From: Corallococcus macrosporus
Lineage (GTDB): Bacteria > Myxococcota > Myxococcia > Myxococcales > Myxococcaceae
Length of the DNA: 64,000 nucleotides
Assembly: GCF_017302985.1 (NCBI RefSeq)
Contig: NZ_JAFIMU010000007.1
Span: forward strand, 1,922,001-1,986,000
Direction of reading: 5' to 3'
The notes under the pieces were generated by a model, which saw nothing but the letters and a program-made list of their open reading frames with translations, had not been told where the DNA came from and did not search any database. A program made the position numbers and the translations under genes. Shown one piece after another: positions 28,522 to 40,114 of this stretch (the first letter of the stretch is position 1; each line of letters starts with the position of its first letter).

Positions 28522-30162
28522 TCACGGCACGCGTCCGAGGATGCGCGCGGACAGCGGCGGGAGCGCCAGGTCCAGCGTGGCGCCAGCCTTCGTCCGCCCT
28601 CCGTTCAGCAGGTCCTCCACCTCGCCGACGCCCGTCCACGCTTCCGGCCACGGCACCGACACCGTGCCCTTCGTCTTGCCGCGGTTCACCGCCACCACCA
28701 CCGTGTCGCCCGACGCGTCGTCCCGCCGCTGGAAGACATACACATCGCCTTCCGTGGAGAGCGGCGCGTGCACGCCCCGGGACAGGGCCGGGTGCGCGCG
28801 GCGGATGGCGATGAGGCGCTTGTAATACTCACGCAGGGACTCGTCGCGTTTCTTGCCCGCGCCCGGCTTCACCGCCTGCTTGCCCCACGGCATGTCGCTG
28901 CGGTTCTGCGGCCAGTCTCCGCCCGCGCGGCCCACTTCCTCGCCGTAGTAGATGACCGGGATGCCGGCCGTCGTGAGCTGCAGCGTGGCGGCCAGACGGA
29001 AGAGGGGCACGTTGCCCTGGAGCTGGTGCAGCGCCCCGTCCACGTCGTGCGACGACAGGAAGTGCGCCAGGTGGTGCCCCGCCGTCACCTTCGCGCGCGA
29101 CTGGAGGTAGCGGTCGAACGCCACCGTGCGGCCGCGCCCCTGGATGAAGCCCAGCGCGTTGCCCACGAAGGCGAAGTCGAACCCGGCGTCCATCTCATCC
29201 GCGGTGAAGTACGGCGCCAGCGACTCCACGTCGCCGCCCCACAGCTCGCCCAGCAGGAAGAAGTCCGGGGAGACTTCCGCGCGCGTGCGGCGGCGGTGCT
29301 CCTTCCAGAAGTCGTGCGACACGTGCTTCACGGTGTCCAGCCGGAAGCCGTCCACGCCGGAGCGCTTCGCCCAGTCGATCTGCGCGTCCAGCAGGTACTT
29401 CGCCACCTCCGGGCGCTCCGTCTTGAAGTCCGGCAGGCCCGCCACGCACGACGTCAGGTCGTCCGAGCCGCAGGTGCCCTTGTCCTCGGAGCGCAGCCAG
29501 TCCGGGTGGTCCTTCAGGTAGCGCGAGTTGTAGCCCGGGTGGTTGTAGACGACGTCCAGGAGCACGCGGATGCCGCGCGCGTGCGCCGCGTCCACCAGCG
29601 CCTTGAAGTCCGCCTCCGTGCCGAAGCGCGGATCCAACGCGTGGAAGTCGTCCGCCCAGTAGCCGTGGTAGCCCCAGTCCGGAAAGCCGGAGCCGGTGAC
29701 GAAGCCGGGGATCTGCTGGAGCAGCGGCGTCAGCCACAGCGCCGTCACGCCCAGCGACGACAGCTCCTCCAGGTTCGCGGTGAGCCCCTTCAGGTCGCCG
29801 CCGTGGAAGGTGCCCGGAGCCTTGGGGTCGCCCTTCTCGTTGTTGGAGGGGTCGCCGTCCGCGAACCGGTCCACCACCACGAAGTACAGCACCTCGTCCG
29901 CCCAGGGCCGCGCGGGCTCCTTCCTCGCCGGGGCCGGAGCCACCGGAGCGGCCTCCTTCACGGGTTCAGGGGCGGGGGTCGCCGGTGCCTCCGTGGGGGG
30001 CGCGGCGGGCTGCGTCGCGGCGGCCTCTGGCGCGGGTTGCGTCGGCGTGGGGGCCGTGGCGCACCCCGCCAGACACAGGGCGACAAGGCCCTGGAACATC
30101 GGGCGCCACCGACCGCGGTGGGAGACAGCGTTCGGTTGTGGGCAGGGGAAGCTGGAGGACAT
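28522..30162 (-). CDS. GH13 alpha-amylase-type lipoprotein
   Basis: The 546-residue protein carries a lipoprotein signal (CLAGC, Cys34 from the chosen start), a Pro/Ala/Glu-rich linker of about 50 residues and a GH13 barrel. Catalytic motifs are GFRLDTVKH (nucleophile Asp), LLGELWGG (acid Glu) and SSHDVDG (stabilising Asp). It probably trims starch or maltodextrin at the outer membrane before uptake. The start is uncertain: ATG 30162 gives a basic n-region (HRGRWR) and a normal signal, while an internal ATG at 30099 would leave too short a signal. It precedes malK on the same strand. Confidence 0.88.
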   Translation of the reverse strand: MSSSFPCPQPNAVSHRGRWRPMFQGLVALCLAGCATAPTPTQPAPEAAATQPAAPPTEAPATPAPEPVKEAAPVAPAPARKEPARPWADEVLYFVVVDRFADGDPSNNEKGDPKAPGTFHGGDLKGLTANLEELSSLGVTALWLTPLLQQIPGFVTGSGFPDWGYHGYWADDFHALDPRFGTEADFKALVDAAHARGIRVLLDVVYNHPGYNSRYLKDHPDWLRSEDKGTCGSDDLTSCVAGLPDFKTERPEVAKYLLDAQIDWAKRSGVDGFRLDTVKHVSHDFWKEHRRRTRAEVSPDFFLLGELWGGDVESLAPYFTADEMDAGFDFAFVGNALGFIQGRGRTVAFDRYLQSRAKVTAGHHLAHFLSSHDVDGALHQLQGNVPLFRLAATLQLTTAGIPVIYYGEEVGRAGGDWPQNRSDMPWGKQAVKPGAGKKRDESLREYYKRLIAIRRAHPALSRGVHAPLSTEGDVYVFQRRDDASGDTVVVAVNRGKTKGTVSVPWPEAWTGVGEVEDLLNGGRTKAGATLDLALPPLSARILGRVP

Positions 30163-30517
30163 CTGGGCGCGGCACTGTATCCAACAGTCTGGAAATGGGT
30201 GAAGGGGCGTCGGAACAATCGGCTGATGCCGCAACGCGCCATGCCCCGGATGTCTTCCTCTGCACATCCGTGTGACGCAAGGCGTGAGCGAGCACGACGG
30301 AGCGCGTGATTCCTGCCGCGACGCGTCTTGTTCCTGGGGCCGATTGCATCCGACGTCCTGGGGTGTCTGCGCCGGCTCCAACTCGGATCATCCAGTGGGT
30401 CCTGCAAGTCGTGGAACGGGGCCGTGGATCACCGGAGACAGGGGTGACTGCTACGGTGCCGGGGATTTCCACCCCCCTTGGAGGTTTCCCCTGAGAGCTC
30501 TCTTCGCAGTTCCCCGC
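30163..30517. promoter_or_regulatory. Divergent regulatory region between GH13 lipoprotein and pullulanase
   Basis: No gene is supported in these 355 bp. For the pullulanase, a weak extended -10 (TGCTACGGT, 30449-30457) precedes the GGAGG at 30480-30484. On the other strand TACAGT (about 30173-30178) could be a -10 for the lipoprotein gene. No clear LacI/MalT-type palindrome was found. The region presumably co-regulates both halves of the starch locus. Confidence 0.3.
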
Positions 30518-33919
<3,402 letters not shown>

Positions 33920-33947
33920 GCCCGGAGGTCACTCGCTGGAAATGAAG

Positions 33948-33980
33948 CGGGCCCCGGATGCGAAGCGCGTCCGGGGCCCG
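33948..33980. terminator. Bidirectional terminator between pullulanase and map
   Basis: CGGGCCCCGGA (33948-33958) and TCCGGGGCCCG (33970-33980) form a perfect 11-bp stem with an 11-nt loop, between the convergent stops at 33919 and 34005. Confidence 0.8.
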
Positions 33981-34004
33981 TGGTGTTTCAGGGGTGGGGA
34001 GTCC

Positions 34005-35006
34005 TCAGGGGACGGTGAGGATCTCCGCGCCCGTGTCGGTGACGAGCAGGGTGTGCTCGAACTGGGCGCTGCGCAGGCCGTCCGCGGTGACGACGGTCCA
34101 GTCGTCGTTCCACGTGCGGTGGTCCCAGTGGCCCTGGTTGATCATCGGCTCCACGGTGAAGATCATCCCGGGCTGCATGACGGTGTCCGCTTCCGGCTCG
34201 TAGTAGTGCGGAATCTGGAGCGCGGTGTGGAACGTCTCACCGATGCCGTGGCCGCAGTAGGCGCGCACCACGCTGGTGCCGTTCTTCACGGCGTGGGCCT
34301 CCACCGCGCGGCCAATGTCGCTGATGGGGCGGCCGGGCTTCACCGCGGCGATGCCGATGTCCAGGCACTCCCTGGCAATCTGGACCAGGCGCTGGTGCTG
34401 CGGCTCCACGTTGCCCACCAGGTACGTGGCCGAGCAGTCCCCGTGGACGCCATCCAGGTAGATGGTGATGTCCAGGTTGACGATGTCGCCGTCCTCCAGC
34501 GCGCGGCTGTCGGGGATGCCGTGGCAGATGACCTCGTTGACGGAGGTGCAGAGCGACTTGGGGAACTTGTGGTAGTTCAGCGTGCTGGGGTAGCCGCCGC
34601 GCTTGAGGTAGGCCTCGTGCGCGATGGCGTCCAGCTCGTCCGTGGTGATGCCCACGCGCACGTGCTGCGCGGTCTCCACCAGCACCTGGGCGGCGGCCTG
34701 GCAGGCGCGGCGCATGCGGGCGATGACGTCCGGCGACTTCACGTCCGGCTCGTTGCGCGAGCGCGAGGGCCGGCCGGCCATGGAGTCCGCGTAGTCCGGC
34801 CGGGCGATGGTGAGGGGCACCACGCGGCGGGGGCTGACGATGCCCGGGCGGATGCCCTTGCGGTTCGTGTCCGGGCCCTTCTTGCGGGCCTCCACGGTGT
34901 CCGCGCCGCGGTGGCACTTCTTGTACTTGGAGCCACTGCCGCACCAGCAGGCGTCATTGGGCCCGGGGAGGACGGCGGGGGCGGTTCGGGGGGTGGCGGT
35001 GGTCAT
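34005..35006 (-). CDS. map: Methionine aminopeptidase with N-terminal SEC-C zinc motif
   Basis: The 333-residue enzyme removes N-terminal Met from nascent proteins. Residues 18-36 contain a SEC-C motif (CWCGSGSKYKKCH), which binds zinc and probably docks at the ribosome or partner proteins. The catalytic domain (about 85-333) has the type I map motifs: His in EVICHGIPD, metal Asp residues in GDIVNLDITIYLDGVHGD, GHGIGETFH, FTVEPM and the late FEHTLLVT. The gene overlaps the stop of a small HTH gene upstream by ATGA, so it is co-translated and probably under the palindromic operator at 35245. Confidence 0.93.
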   Translation of the reverse strand: MTTATPRTAPAVLPGPNDACWCGSGSKYKKCHRGADTVEARKKGPDTNRKGIRPGIVSPRRVVPLTIARPDYADSMAGRPSRSRNEPDVKSPDVIARMRRACQAAAQVLVETAQHVRVGITTDELDAIAHEAYLKRGGYPSTLNYHKFPKSLCTSVNEVICHGIPDSRALEDGDIVNLDITIYLDGVHGDCSATYLVGNVEPQHQRLVQIARECLDIGIAAVKPGRPISDIGRAVEAHAVKNGTSVVRAYCGHGIGETFHTALQIPHYYEPEADTVMQPGMIFTVEPMINQGHWDHRTWNDDWTVVTADGLRSAQFEHTLLVTDTGAEILTVP

Positions 35007-35239
35007 CGGGAACCTCGGGAGCTTGTGTCGGTGATGGCGGCCTGGCGGGCGCGGGCCCAGCGGAGCATCTGGGGCTTGAGCCAGAGGCGCGGGCGCCCGG
35101 CGCCCAGGTCGAGCACCGGACGGGGCATGTCCGGATAACGGCGCAGGTACGTACTGACGCTGTTGGGGTGGGCCAGGCGCAGGAGGCCCGCCACCTCCTG
35201 GGCGTCAATCAGGTCCTTCGTGTTCACCAGGGGGCACAT
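35003..35239 (-). CDS. Small helix-turn-helix DNA-binding protein
   Basis: The 78-residue protein resembles AlpA/excisionase-type winged helices: LIDAQEVAGLLRLAHPNSV forms the recognition helix region, YLRRYPDMPRPVLDLGAGRP the wing, and RLWLKPQMLRWARAR the last helix. Such proteins bind DNA as small activators, repressors or excision factors. It overlaps map by 4 bp. The ATG at 35239 lacks a ribosome-binding site and lies only 5 bp from a perfect palindrome containing a -10-like TATAGA, so a leaderless transcript is likely. Autoregulation is the obvious inference. Confidence 0.7.
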   Translation of the reverse strand: MCPLVNTKDLIDAQEVAGLLRLAHPNSVSTYLRRYPDMPRPVLDLGAGRPRLWLKPQMLRWARARQAAITDTSSRGSR

Positions 35240-35244
35240 GGGGC

Positions 35245-35264
35245 GTGTCTATACCCATAGACAC
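35245..35264 (-). promoter_or_regulatory. Perfect palindromic operator at the HTH-map promoter
   Basis: GTGTCTAT (35245-35252) and ATAGACAC (35257-35264) are exact inverted repeats around ACCC. On the minus strand the palindrome contains TATAGA (35253 to 35248), placing transcription start at or next to the ATG at 35239. A protein bound here would block the promoter of the HTH gene and map. Confidence 0.6.
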
Positions 35265-35344
35265 CCGGGGATGCACGGTTTCCTTCCAACGCGCCAGGCT
35301 GGGGGGCCTGACGGCCAGGGGCCTGCCTGCTTCCGGACACGACA

Positions 35345-35377
35345 AAGCCCCGGGCTCCATGGAGGAACCCGGGGCTT
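35345..35377 (-). terminator. Terminator after the HhH lipoprotein gene
   Basis: AAGCCCCGGG (35345-35354) pairs with CCCGGGGCTT (35368-35377). The loop holds its own small dyad (CTCCATGGAG). On the minus strand the stem runs into CTTTGTCG, giving a short T-run after the end of the gene at 35408. Confidence 0.75.
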
Positions 35378-35407
35378 CGGGACGGCGGGGACGTCAGGTG
35401 GGGAGGA

Positions 35408-36445
35408 CTACTCCGCCCACCAGGTCTCGGTCATCACGCTGAAGCCGGTCACGGTGTCCACGTAGATGTGGACGGTGTTGCGGCTCCAGGGGTCGTTCTC
35501 GTAGGTGATGATGCAGCCCTTGAACGACCGGCCCGCGATGAGCGAGTCCAGGTTCGCGAAGCCCGCGGTGCGGACCGAGGCGGGGATGAGCGTGTTGCCG
35601 TTGACGTAGGCGACGGCGTTCTGGACCGCGGCGCGAACCTCGGCGGCGTCGGCCAGGTTCGGGCGGACGTAGGCGCCGGACGGGACGCTGCTCGGCTCCA
35701 GGCCGAAGCAGGTCTTGTCGTCGCGGTAGTAGTGCTGCTCGGACGCGATGTTCCACCAGTCGAAGTGGCGCAGCGTGGTGGCGCCATAGGAGCCGTTGCT
35801 GGGGATGGCGTTCACCGCGGCGAAGAGCGCCTCCAGCGGGCGGCTCAGGGTGGCGGAGTTGCGGATGTTGCGGAAGCTCACGTCACCGATGCCCGCCGTG
35901 TCGGCGATCTGCTGCGCGGTGGTGAAGGGGCGCGTGTTGAGCAGGTTCACGGCGCCGTTCCACGCGTCCGGCAGGACGTCGTGCAGCTCCGAGTCGTCGA
36001 TGCTGTTCACCAGGTTGACGATGGCGGTCTGGTCGTCGCGGGAGATGGCGATGCCATCCAGGATGCCGACACAGTCCGCGTCGATGAAGTCCATCGTCCG
36101 GGCGCCGCCCTCGAGCTGCTTGAGCCGGGTCGGGCCGACGAGCGGCACGGTGGACAGGTCCGCCAGCGACGTGAACGGCGCGGTGGCGCGGCGGTTCACG
36201 ATGTTGGTGACCACGTTGCTGGGCAGATAACGGTCGAGCAGCGAGTACGACGCCGTGTTCGCGAACTCGAGGATGCCGGAGCACTCGATGGCCACGTCGA
36301 CGTTCGTCTGCGTGAGGATGGGCGCCTGCTGCTGCTCGACGGCCGGGGTGGAGGGAGCGGACTCGGAGGGAGTCTCCGCCTGGGGACCGGGGCCGCAAGC
36401 GGCGAGCATGCTCACGGCAAGAAGGGCTGTGCCAAGACGACGCAT
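35408..36445 (-). CDS. Lipoprotein with two helix-hairpin-helix-like segments
   Basis: The 345-residue protein has a lipoprotein signal (MLAACG). Residues about 55-110 and 165-195 look like ComEA-type helix-hairpin-helix motifs: LLDRYLPSNVVTNIVNRRA followed by FTSLADLSTVPLVGPTRL, and FTTAQQIADTAGIGDVSFRN. In other proteins this motif binds DNA. Here it would sit in the periplasm or at the cell surface. The C-terminal half (about 215-345) contains Cys and many Tyr/Trp and is not recognised. The ribosome-binding site is AGGAG six bases before ATG. A role in DNA uptake or extracellular DNA binding is inference. Confidence 0.65.
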   Translation of the reverse strand: MRRLGTALLAVSMLAACGPGPQAETPSESAPSTPAVEQQQAPILTQTNVDVAIECSGILEFANTASYSLLDRYLPSNVVTNIVNRRATAPFTSLADLSTVPLVGPTRLKQLEGGARTMDFIDADCVGILDGIAISRDDQTAIVNLVNSIDDSELHDVLPDAWNGAVNLLNTRPFTTAQQIADTAGIGDVSFRNIRNSATLSRPLEALFAAVNAIPSNGSYGATTLRHFDWWNIASEQHYYRDDKTCFGLEPSSVPSGAYVRPNLADAAEVRAAVQNAVAYVNGNTLIPASVRTAGFANLDSLIAGRSFKGCIITYENDPWSRNTVHIYVDTVTGFSVMTETWWAE

Positions 36446-36683
36446 CAGGAACTCCTGAATGAGGGGGAGGTGCTGCGTGAGACGCGGCTCAATACACCAA
36501 ATCCGTCTGACACATCCCGCTTGTTCAGCGACTTGTTCATGTCACATTTCAGTCACCACCGGCTGATTCCGCTGGGAGCATTCCGCGCGGACATCAGGGT
36601 GAGACTTCCTGACGTGAGAACACATGATCCAGGGGTTCTGGCCCGGCTCCAGCTGGACTGACCTTCCAGGTTGAGTGGACTTC

Positions 36684-38489
36684 ATGCGACCCTATGGGTC
36701 CATGGGTCCGGAAGTGGCACAGGTGTTCCCGGCGGCGCTCCAGCCCGGTGCGGTGGTGGGGTGCTGGCGCGTGGTGGGGACGTTGGGGGTGGGCGGGTAC
36801 GGCGCCGTCTATCGGGTGGAGCCGCTGGACGCGCCGGGACGGAGCTTCGCGCTCAAGCTGTCGCTGCATCCGGATCCCGCCCGGGCACTGCGGGAGATGG
36901 CGCTGCTGTTGGATCGGGCGTGTCACCCGAACGTCGTCCGGGTGCATGCCACGGGGCGGTGGCCGGACCCGGTGGAGGGGCTGCCGTACTTCGTCATGGA
37001 CTGCGTGGAGGGGATGGCGCTCCACGCCTGGGCGGAGACGGTCAACCCCACGTTCCGGCAGGTGGCCATGGTGGGAGGCTCGGTGGCCATGACGCTGGGC
37101 GTGTTGCATGCCCGAGGGGTGCTGCACCGGGACCTCAAGCCAGAGCACCTGTTGATCCGCACGCGGGGGCAGGTGCCCGTGCTGATCGACTTCGGCGCGG
37201 GGGACCAGGCGGGGGCCCTGACGCTCACGACCACCACCCTGCCCCCGGGCACGCTGCACCTGCGCAGTCCGGAGGCCATCCGCTTCCAGCAGCGCCACTG
37301 GAGGCAGCCAGAGCTGCGCTATCCCTACAGCGCGGCGGATGACCTGTATGCGCTGGGTGTCTGCCTGTACCGGGCCGTCACCGGCCACTACCCGTTCCCG
37401 CCGGACCAGGAGCCGGAGCTGCTGTCGGTGGCCATCACGGAGCGGCTGCCGCCGTCTCCTCGGGACATCAACCCACAGGTGCCGGAGCCCCTGTCGCGGG
37501 CCATCCTGAAGCTGCTGGAGAAGGAGCCGGAGCAGCGGCCCCGCACGGGCGAGGCGGCGCATGCAGAGCTGATGCGGGGGCTGCTGTCAGGAGGGGCCAC
37601 GGCGTTCGAGGCGCACCTCTTCGATGAGATTCCGGGCAAGCCGAATCAGATCCGCCGGCCGGCATGGCCATCGCAGCCCTACCTGACGCCCGCGCCCCGG
37701 CCCGCCCCCGTGACGGCAACCCCACGCCGGTTTCCGGCCTGGGGCTGGGTGGGGGTGGTGATGTGCCTGGGGTTGCTGCTGGCGGGACCTGGGACCTGGG
37801 AGGTCCTTCCGCGAGGCTGGACTCGCCATACAACCCCAGAGGTTCCAGAGAGGGTTTCCGCCCTGCTTGGTCATAAACTGGCCAGTGAGCCGGACCGCCC
37901 GCACAGTGTTCCTGTCGCCACTCCGGCGACCGCTGCCCCCGTGGTGGCGCCGAAAGGGGAACCTGCTCTCGTGACAACCAAGCCGCCTGTTCCGCCGTCT
38001 CCGAAGCCCGGTCGCACCCTCAAGGCCGCGGCGATTGCGTCCTGCGTGGCCGGCATGGCCTGCGCCAGCGCGCCCCTGGTGGACCGGCCCACGCCCCCCG
38101 CCGAGGACTGTCCAGAGGATGCCAAGGCGGCCATGAATGCGCTGAAGATCACGGGTTACACATGGGCAGCCGTGTTCGACCCGAACACCCGCGCTGACTT
38201 CGTCACCGTCCGCGAGGGACGTGCCGCTTTGTACACCCACGGCAGCCAGGGACGTGTGAGGCATAACTCCATGCTCACAGGCACGCTCTACGTCGGCAAC
38301 AAACGGGTCTACGGCCGTTTCACGCAACTGCGTGAGAGCAGGACCGGTGAAACATTTCCTGTCTGTCTCCAGCTCTGGTTCTTGGATGACAGGACGCGGG
38401 GTATTCCACGCAGTGAAGGAGGTGACGAGGACACCGCCGTCGTCCCCAACCTGATCTCCGTGGAGTCCATCTGGCGATTCGACGCATAG
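36684..38489 (+). CDS. Membrane Ser/Thr protein kinase
   Basis: The 601-residue protein has an active-looking eukaryotic-type kinase domain (about 25-300): G-loop LGVGGYGAVYRV, Lys in FALKLS, catalytic HRDLKPEHLL, metal-binding IDFGAG, and the APE-equivalent RSPEAIR. One transmembrane helix (about 343-362) is followed by a Pro/Thr-rich linker. A soluble C-terminal domain (about 455-601) has a possible second hydrophobic segment before it. Signals sensed outside would be passed to cytoplasmic targets by phosphorylation, as in the many myxobacterial kinases. ATG 36684 was chosen; a GTG at 36675 in frame sits closer to AGG and is an alternative. Confidence 0.88.
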   Translation: MRPYGSMGPEVAQVFPAALQPGAVVGCWRVVGTLGVGGYGAVYRVEPLDAPGRSFALKLSLHPDPARALREMALLLDRACHPNVVRVHATGRWPDPVEGLPYFVMDCVEGMALHAWAETVNPTFRQVAMVGGSVAMTLGVLHARGVLHRDLKPEHLLIRTRGQVPVLIDFGAGDQAGALTLTTTTLPPGTLHLRSPEAIRFQQRHWRQPELRYPYSAADDLYALGVCLYRAVTGHYPFPPDQEPELLSVAITERLPPSPRDINPQVPEPLSRAILKLLEKEPEQRPRTGEAAHAELMRGLLSGGATAFEAHLFDEIPGKPNQIRRPAWPSQPYLTPAPRPAPVTATPRRFPAWGWVGVVMCLGLLLAGPGTWEVLPRGWTRHTTPEVPERVSALLGHKLASEPDRPHSVPVATPATAAPVVAPKGEPALVTTKPPVPPSPKPGRTLKAAAIASCVAGMACASAPLVDRPTPPAEDCPEDAKAAMNALKITGYTWAAVFDPNTRADFVTVREGRAALYTHGSQGRVRHNSMLTGTLYVGNKRVYGRFTQLRESRTGETFPVCLQLWFLDDRTRGIPRSEGGDEDTAVVPNLISVESIWRFDA

Positions 38490-38497
38490 GAGTGAGC

Positions 38498-38962
38498 GTG
38501 CTCCTGCTCCTGATTCCGCTCCTCGCAGCCGCGCATGGAGGGGTGTGCGACGAGGACTGTGCCAGCGCAGGGCTGACGGCGATGCTCTCCGAAGACCTCC
38601 TGGATCAAAAGGGAGTCCGGGCGCTGGAGGTGAAGACGTCCGAAGCGACCTCCTCGGACCCGATGTTCCAGGTCAGGACCTTCCGCTCCGTGCTCCGGGT
38701 TGCTGTGCAGTTGGAGTTTCCCGGGCGGACGTCCCTCCCCGGCAAGGTTTCGAAGGCCAGTCTCAGTGGTCCGAAGCAGCAGGCCTTGAGGGTCGTGGCG
38801 ACACGCCAGCTCGATCCCACGTCTGAAGCCGGGACTGCCCGGATCATCGTGGAAGCCGAGGCAACTGTCCTGGAAGCTGGCGGTGTCTACACACTGGAGC
38901 TGCAGGATCCGGAAGGCACGCGACTGCTCGTCCTGCCAGGGGTGCGGTTTCCGTCCCTCTGA
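38498..38962 (+). CDS. Secreted hypothetical protein, DUF2381-like
   Basis: The 154-residue product has a short signal peptide (LLLLIPLLAAAHGG) and an all-beta-looking body. Its C-terminal segment (EAGGVYTLELQDPEGTRLLV) resembles the end of DUF2381 proteins, a paralogous family often next to Ser/Thr kinases in myxobacteria; here the N-terminal half is short. The GTG at 38498 is preferred because AGGAG ends five bases before it; a GTG at 38492 overlaps that site. It begins 8 bp after the kinase stop, so the two are co-transcribed, and it may be the extracytoplasmic partner of the kinase. Confidence 0.55.
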   Translation: MLLLLIPLLAAAHGGVCDEDCASAGLTAMLSEDLLDQKGVRALEVKTSEATSSDPMFQVRTFRSVLRVAVQLEFPGRTSLPGKVSKASLSGPKQQALRVVATRQLDPTSEAGTARIIVEAEATVLEAGGVYTLELQDPEGTRLLVLPGVRFPSL

Positions 38963-38997
38963 GCACCGGTGGCGCGCCCCCGGGGAGCACTTCGCGC

Positions 38998-39024
38998 AAA
39001 CCTGTCCGACAGTCGGACAGGTTT
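38998..39024. repeat. Palindromic repeat, copy 1
   Basis: Arms of 13 bp around a single A: AAACCTGTCCGAC then GTCGGACAGGTTT, perfectly complementary. It lies 35 bp after the DUF2381-like stop and upstream of the GntR gene. The core GTCCGACWGTCGGAC is shared with copies at 39989, 53152 and 53223 (the 39989 copy has one core mismatch). Confidence 0.8.
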
Positions 39025-39080
39025 GTGGCGTGAGGCACCCAGGGGTGGCCGGCCACGAGGACGGTGGGCCCGCGCATCCA

Positions 39081-39102
39081 TGTCAGACCCCTCTGGTTGG
39101 AT
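39081..39102 (+). promoter_or_regulatory. TGTCAG-type promoter upstream of the GntR gene
   Basis: TGTCAG (39081-39086), ten bases, then TTGGAT (39097-39102). The spacing matches the TGTCRG-N10-TANNNT promoters known from actinobacterial LexA-independent DNA-damage genes. CATGTCAGACCCCTC is identical to the copy at 45775. The start site would be near 39108, giving a 26-nt leader with GAGGAGG before ATG 39134. Confidence 0.4.
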
Positions 39103-39133
39103 GCGCGTGGCGTGGGTGAGGAGGAGGACGGTG

Positions 39134-40114
39134 ATGGAGCGGGTGGGACGCGTGGCGTACGTGGAGGAGCAACTCGAGCGCTACATTTCGCTGGGGATGC
39201 TGCCGAGGGGGCAGTTCGCCTCGGAAGAGAAGCTGGCGCGTGAGTTCAACTGCTGCCGGGGCACTGTGCGCGAGGCGTTCCGGCGACTGGCGGCGCGAGG
39301 CCTGGTGGTGAAGCACCCCGGTCGCAAGACGCGCGCGGTGGCGCTGGATGAGTCGCTGACGCTGGAGAACCTGGGCCTGGCGCTGCATCACCGGCACACC
39401 GAGGAGGGCCGGCGGCTTTTTGAGGGCTTCTTCAGCCTCAAGCGTCAGGTGCTGGTGGAGCTGCTGGCCGACTGCTGCACGAAGGCCTCCGCGTCGCAGG
39501 TGGGCCAGTTGGAGTCCGTCTGTTACGCGCTCTCGGACGCGGCGCGCTGGGAGCCTGGTACCCGCTGCGCGCAGCTGGAATTCGAATTGCTGCGGCTGGC
39601 GGCCCATGCGGCTGCGCGTCCCGGGCATCTGCTCCTCATCCAGTCACTGCAACGGGCCCTGCGAGGCAACGCGGCCCGGCTGCTGTCCTTCATGGGCGGA
39701 GAGTCGCTGCGCGAGTGGGCCCGCTGCGCGATGCACGCCCTCGGCGAGCGCGATGTGGGAACGCTCCAGCACCAGTTGCCGGCGCTGATGAAGGCTTGCG
39801 ATGAGGGCGTGCTGGACGCTTTTGCTCCTGCACCTCGGGAGGCTGCACTTCCTGAGGAGCCCGAAGCCACCGCGCCAGCCTCCTCTCAAGATGGGGCTTT
39901 GGAGGTACGCCCCTGCGTGGAGGAGGCGGTCCCCCTGGCGCCGGACGGTGGGGAGTGTGCCGGGAAACGTGACACTCCTGGCCTTGGGCCACCTGTCCGA
40001 CTGGCGGACAGGTGGAGGCGATTCGTCCACGGAGGGTGGCCTCCCGCCCGAGCTTCGACCCACCGGCTCCCGTGGACGAGACCGCGGGGCCGTGTGGCTA
40101 GAACCCCATCGTGA
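39134..40114 (+). CDS. GntR-type transcriptional regulator
   Basis: The 326-residue protein has a GntR winged helix at its N-terminus (LERYISLGMLPRGQFASEEK, then REFNCCRGTVREAFRRLAAR). A helical effector-binding domain of FadR type follows (about 85-230). The last 90 residues are low-complexity (Glu/Pro/Ala, then Arg-rich) and look unconserved; they include the palindromic repeat at 39989-40015 and overlap the convergent SDR gene by 17 bp. The start is fixed by GAGGAGG six bases before ATG. The ligand is unknown. Confidence 0.8.
   Translation: MERVGRVAYVEEQLERYISLGMLPRGQFASEEKLAREFNCCRGTVREAFRRLAARGLVVKHPGRKTRAVALDESLTLENLGLALHHRHTEEGRRLFEGFFSLKRQVLVELLADCCTKASASQVGQLESVCYALSDAARWEPGTRCAQLEFELLRLAAHAAARPGHLLLIQSLQRALRGNAARLLSFMGGESLREWARCAMHALGERDVGTLQHQLPALMKACDEGVLDAFAPAPREAALPEEPEATAPASSQDGALEVRPCVEEAVPLAPDGGECAGKRDTPGLGPPVRLADRWRRFVHGGWPPARASTHRLPWTRPRGRVARTPS
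39989..40015. repeat. Palindromic repeat, copy 2, inside the GntR gene tail
   Basis: CCACCTGTCCG and CGGACAGGTGG are 11-bp perfect arms around ACTGG. The outer bases (CCA/TGG) differ from copy 1 (AAA/TTT) but remain paired. It lies within codons for the unconserved C-terminal tail of the GntR protein. Confidence 0.75.

Noticed and set aside
30413-30440. GGAAC near the pullulanase as an ECF sigma -35 element
   Set aside because: No GTC/CGT-type -10 element lies at the required 16-17 bp spacing.
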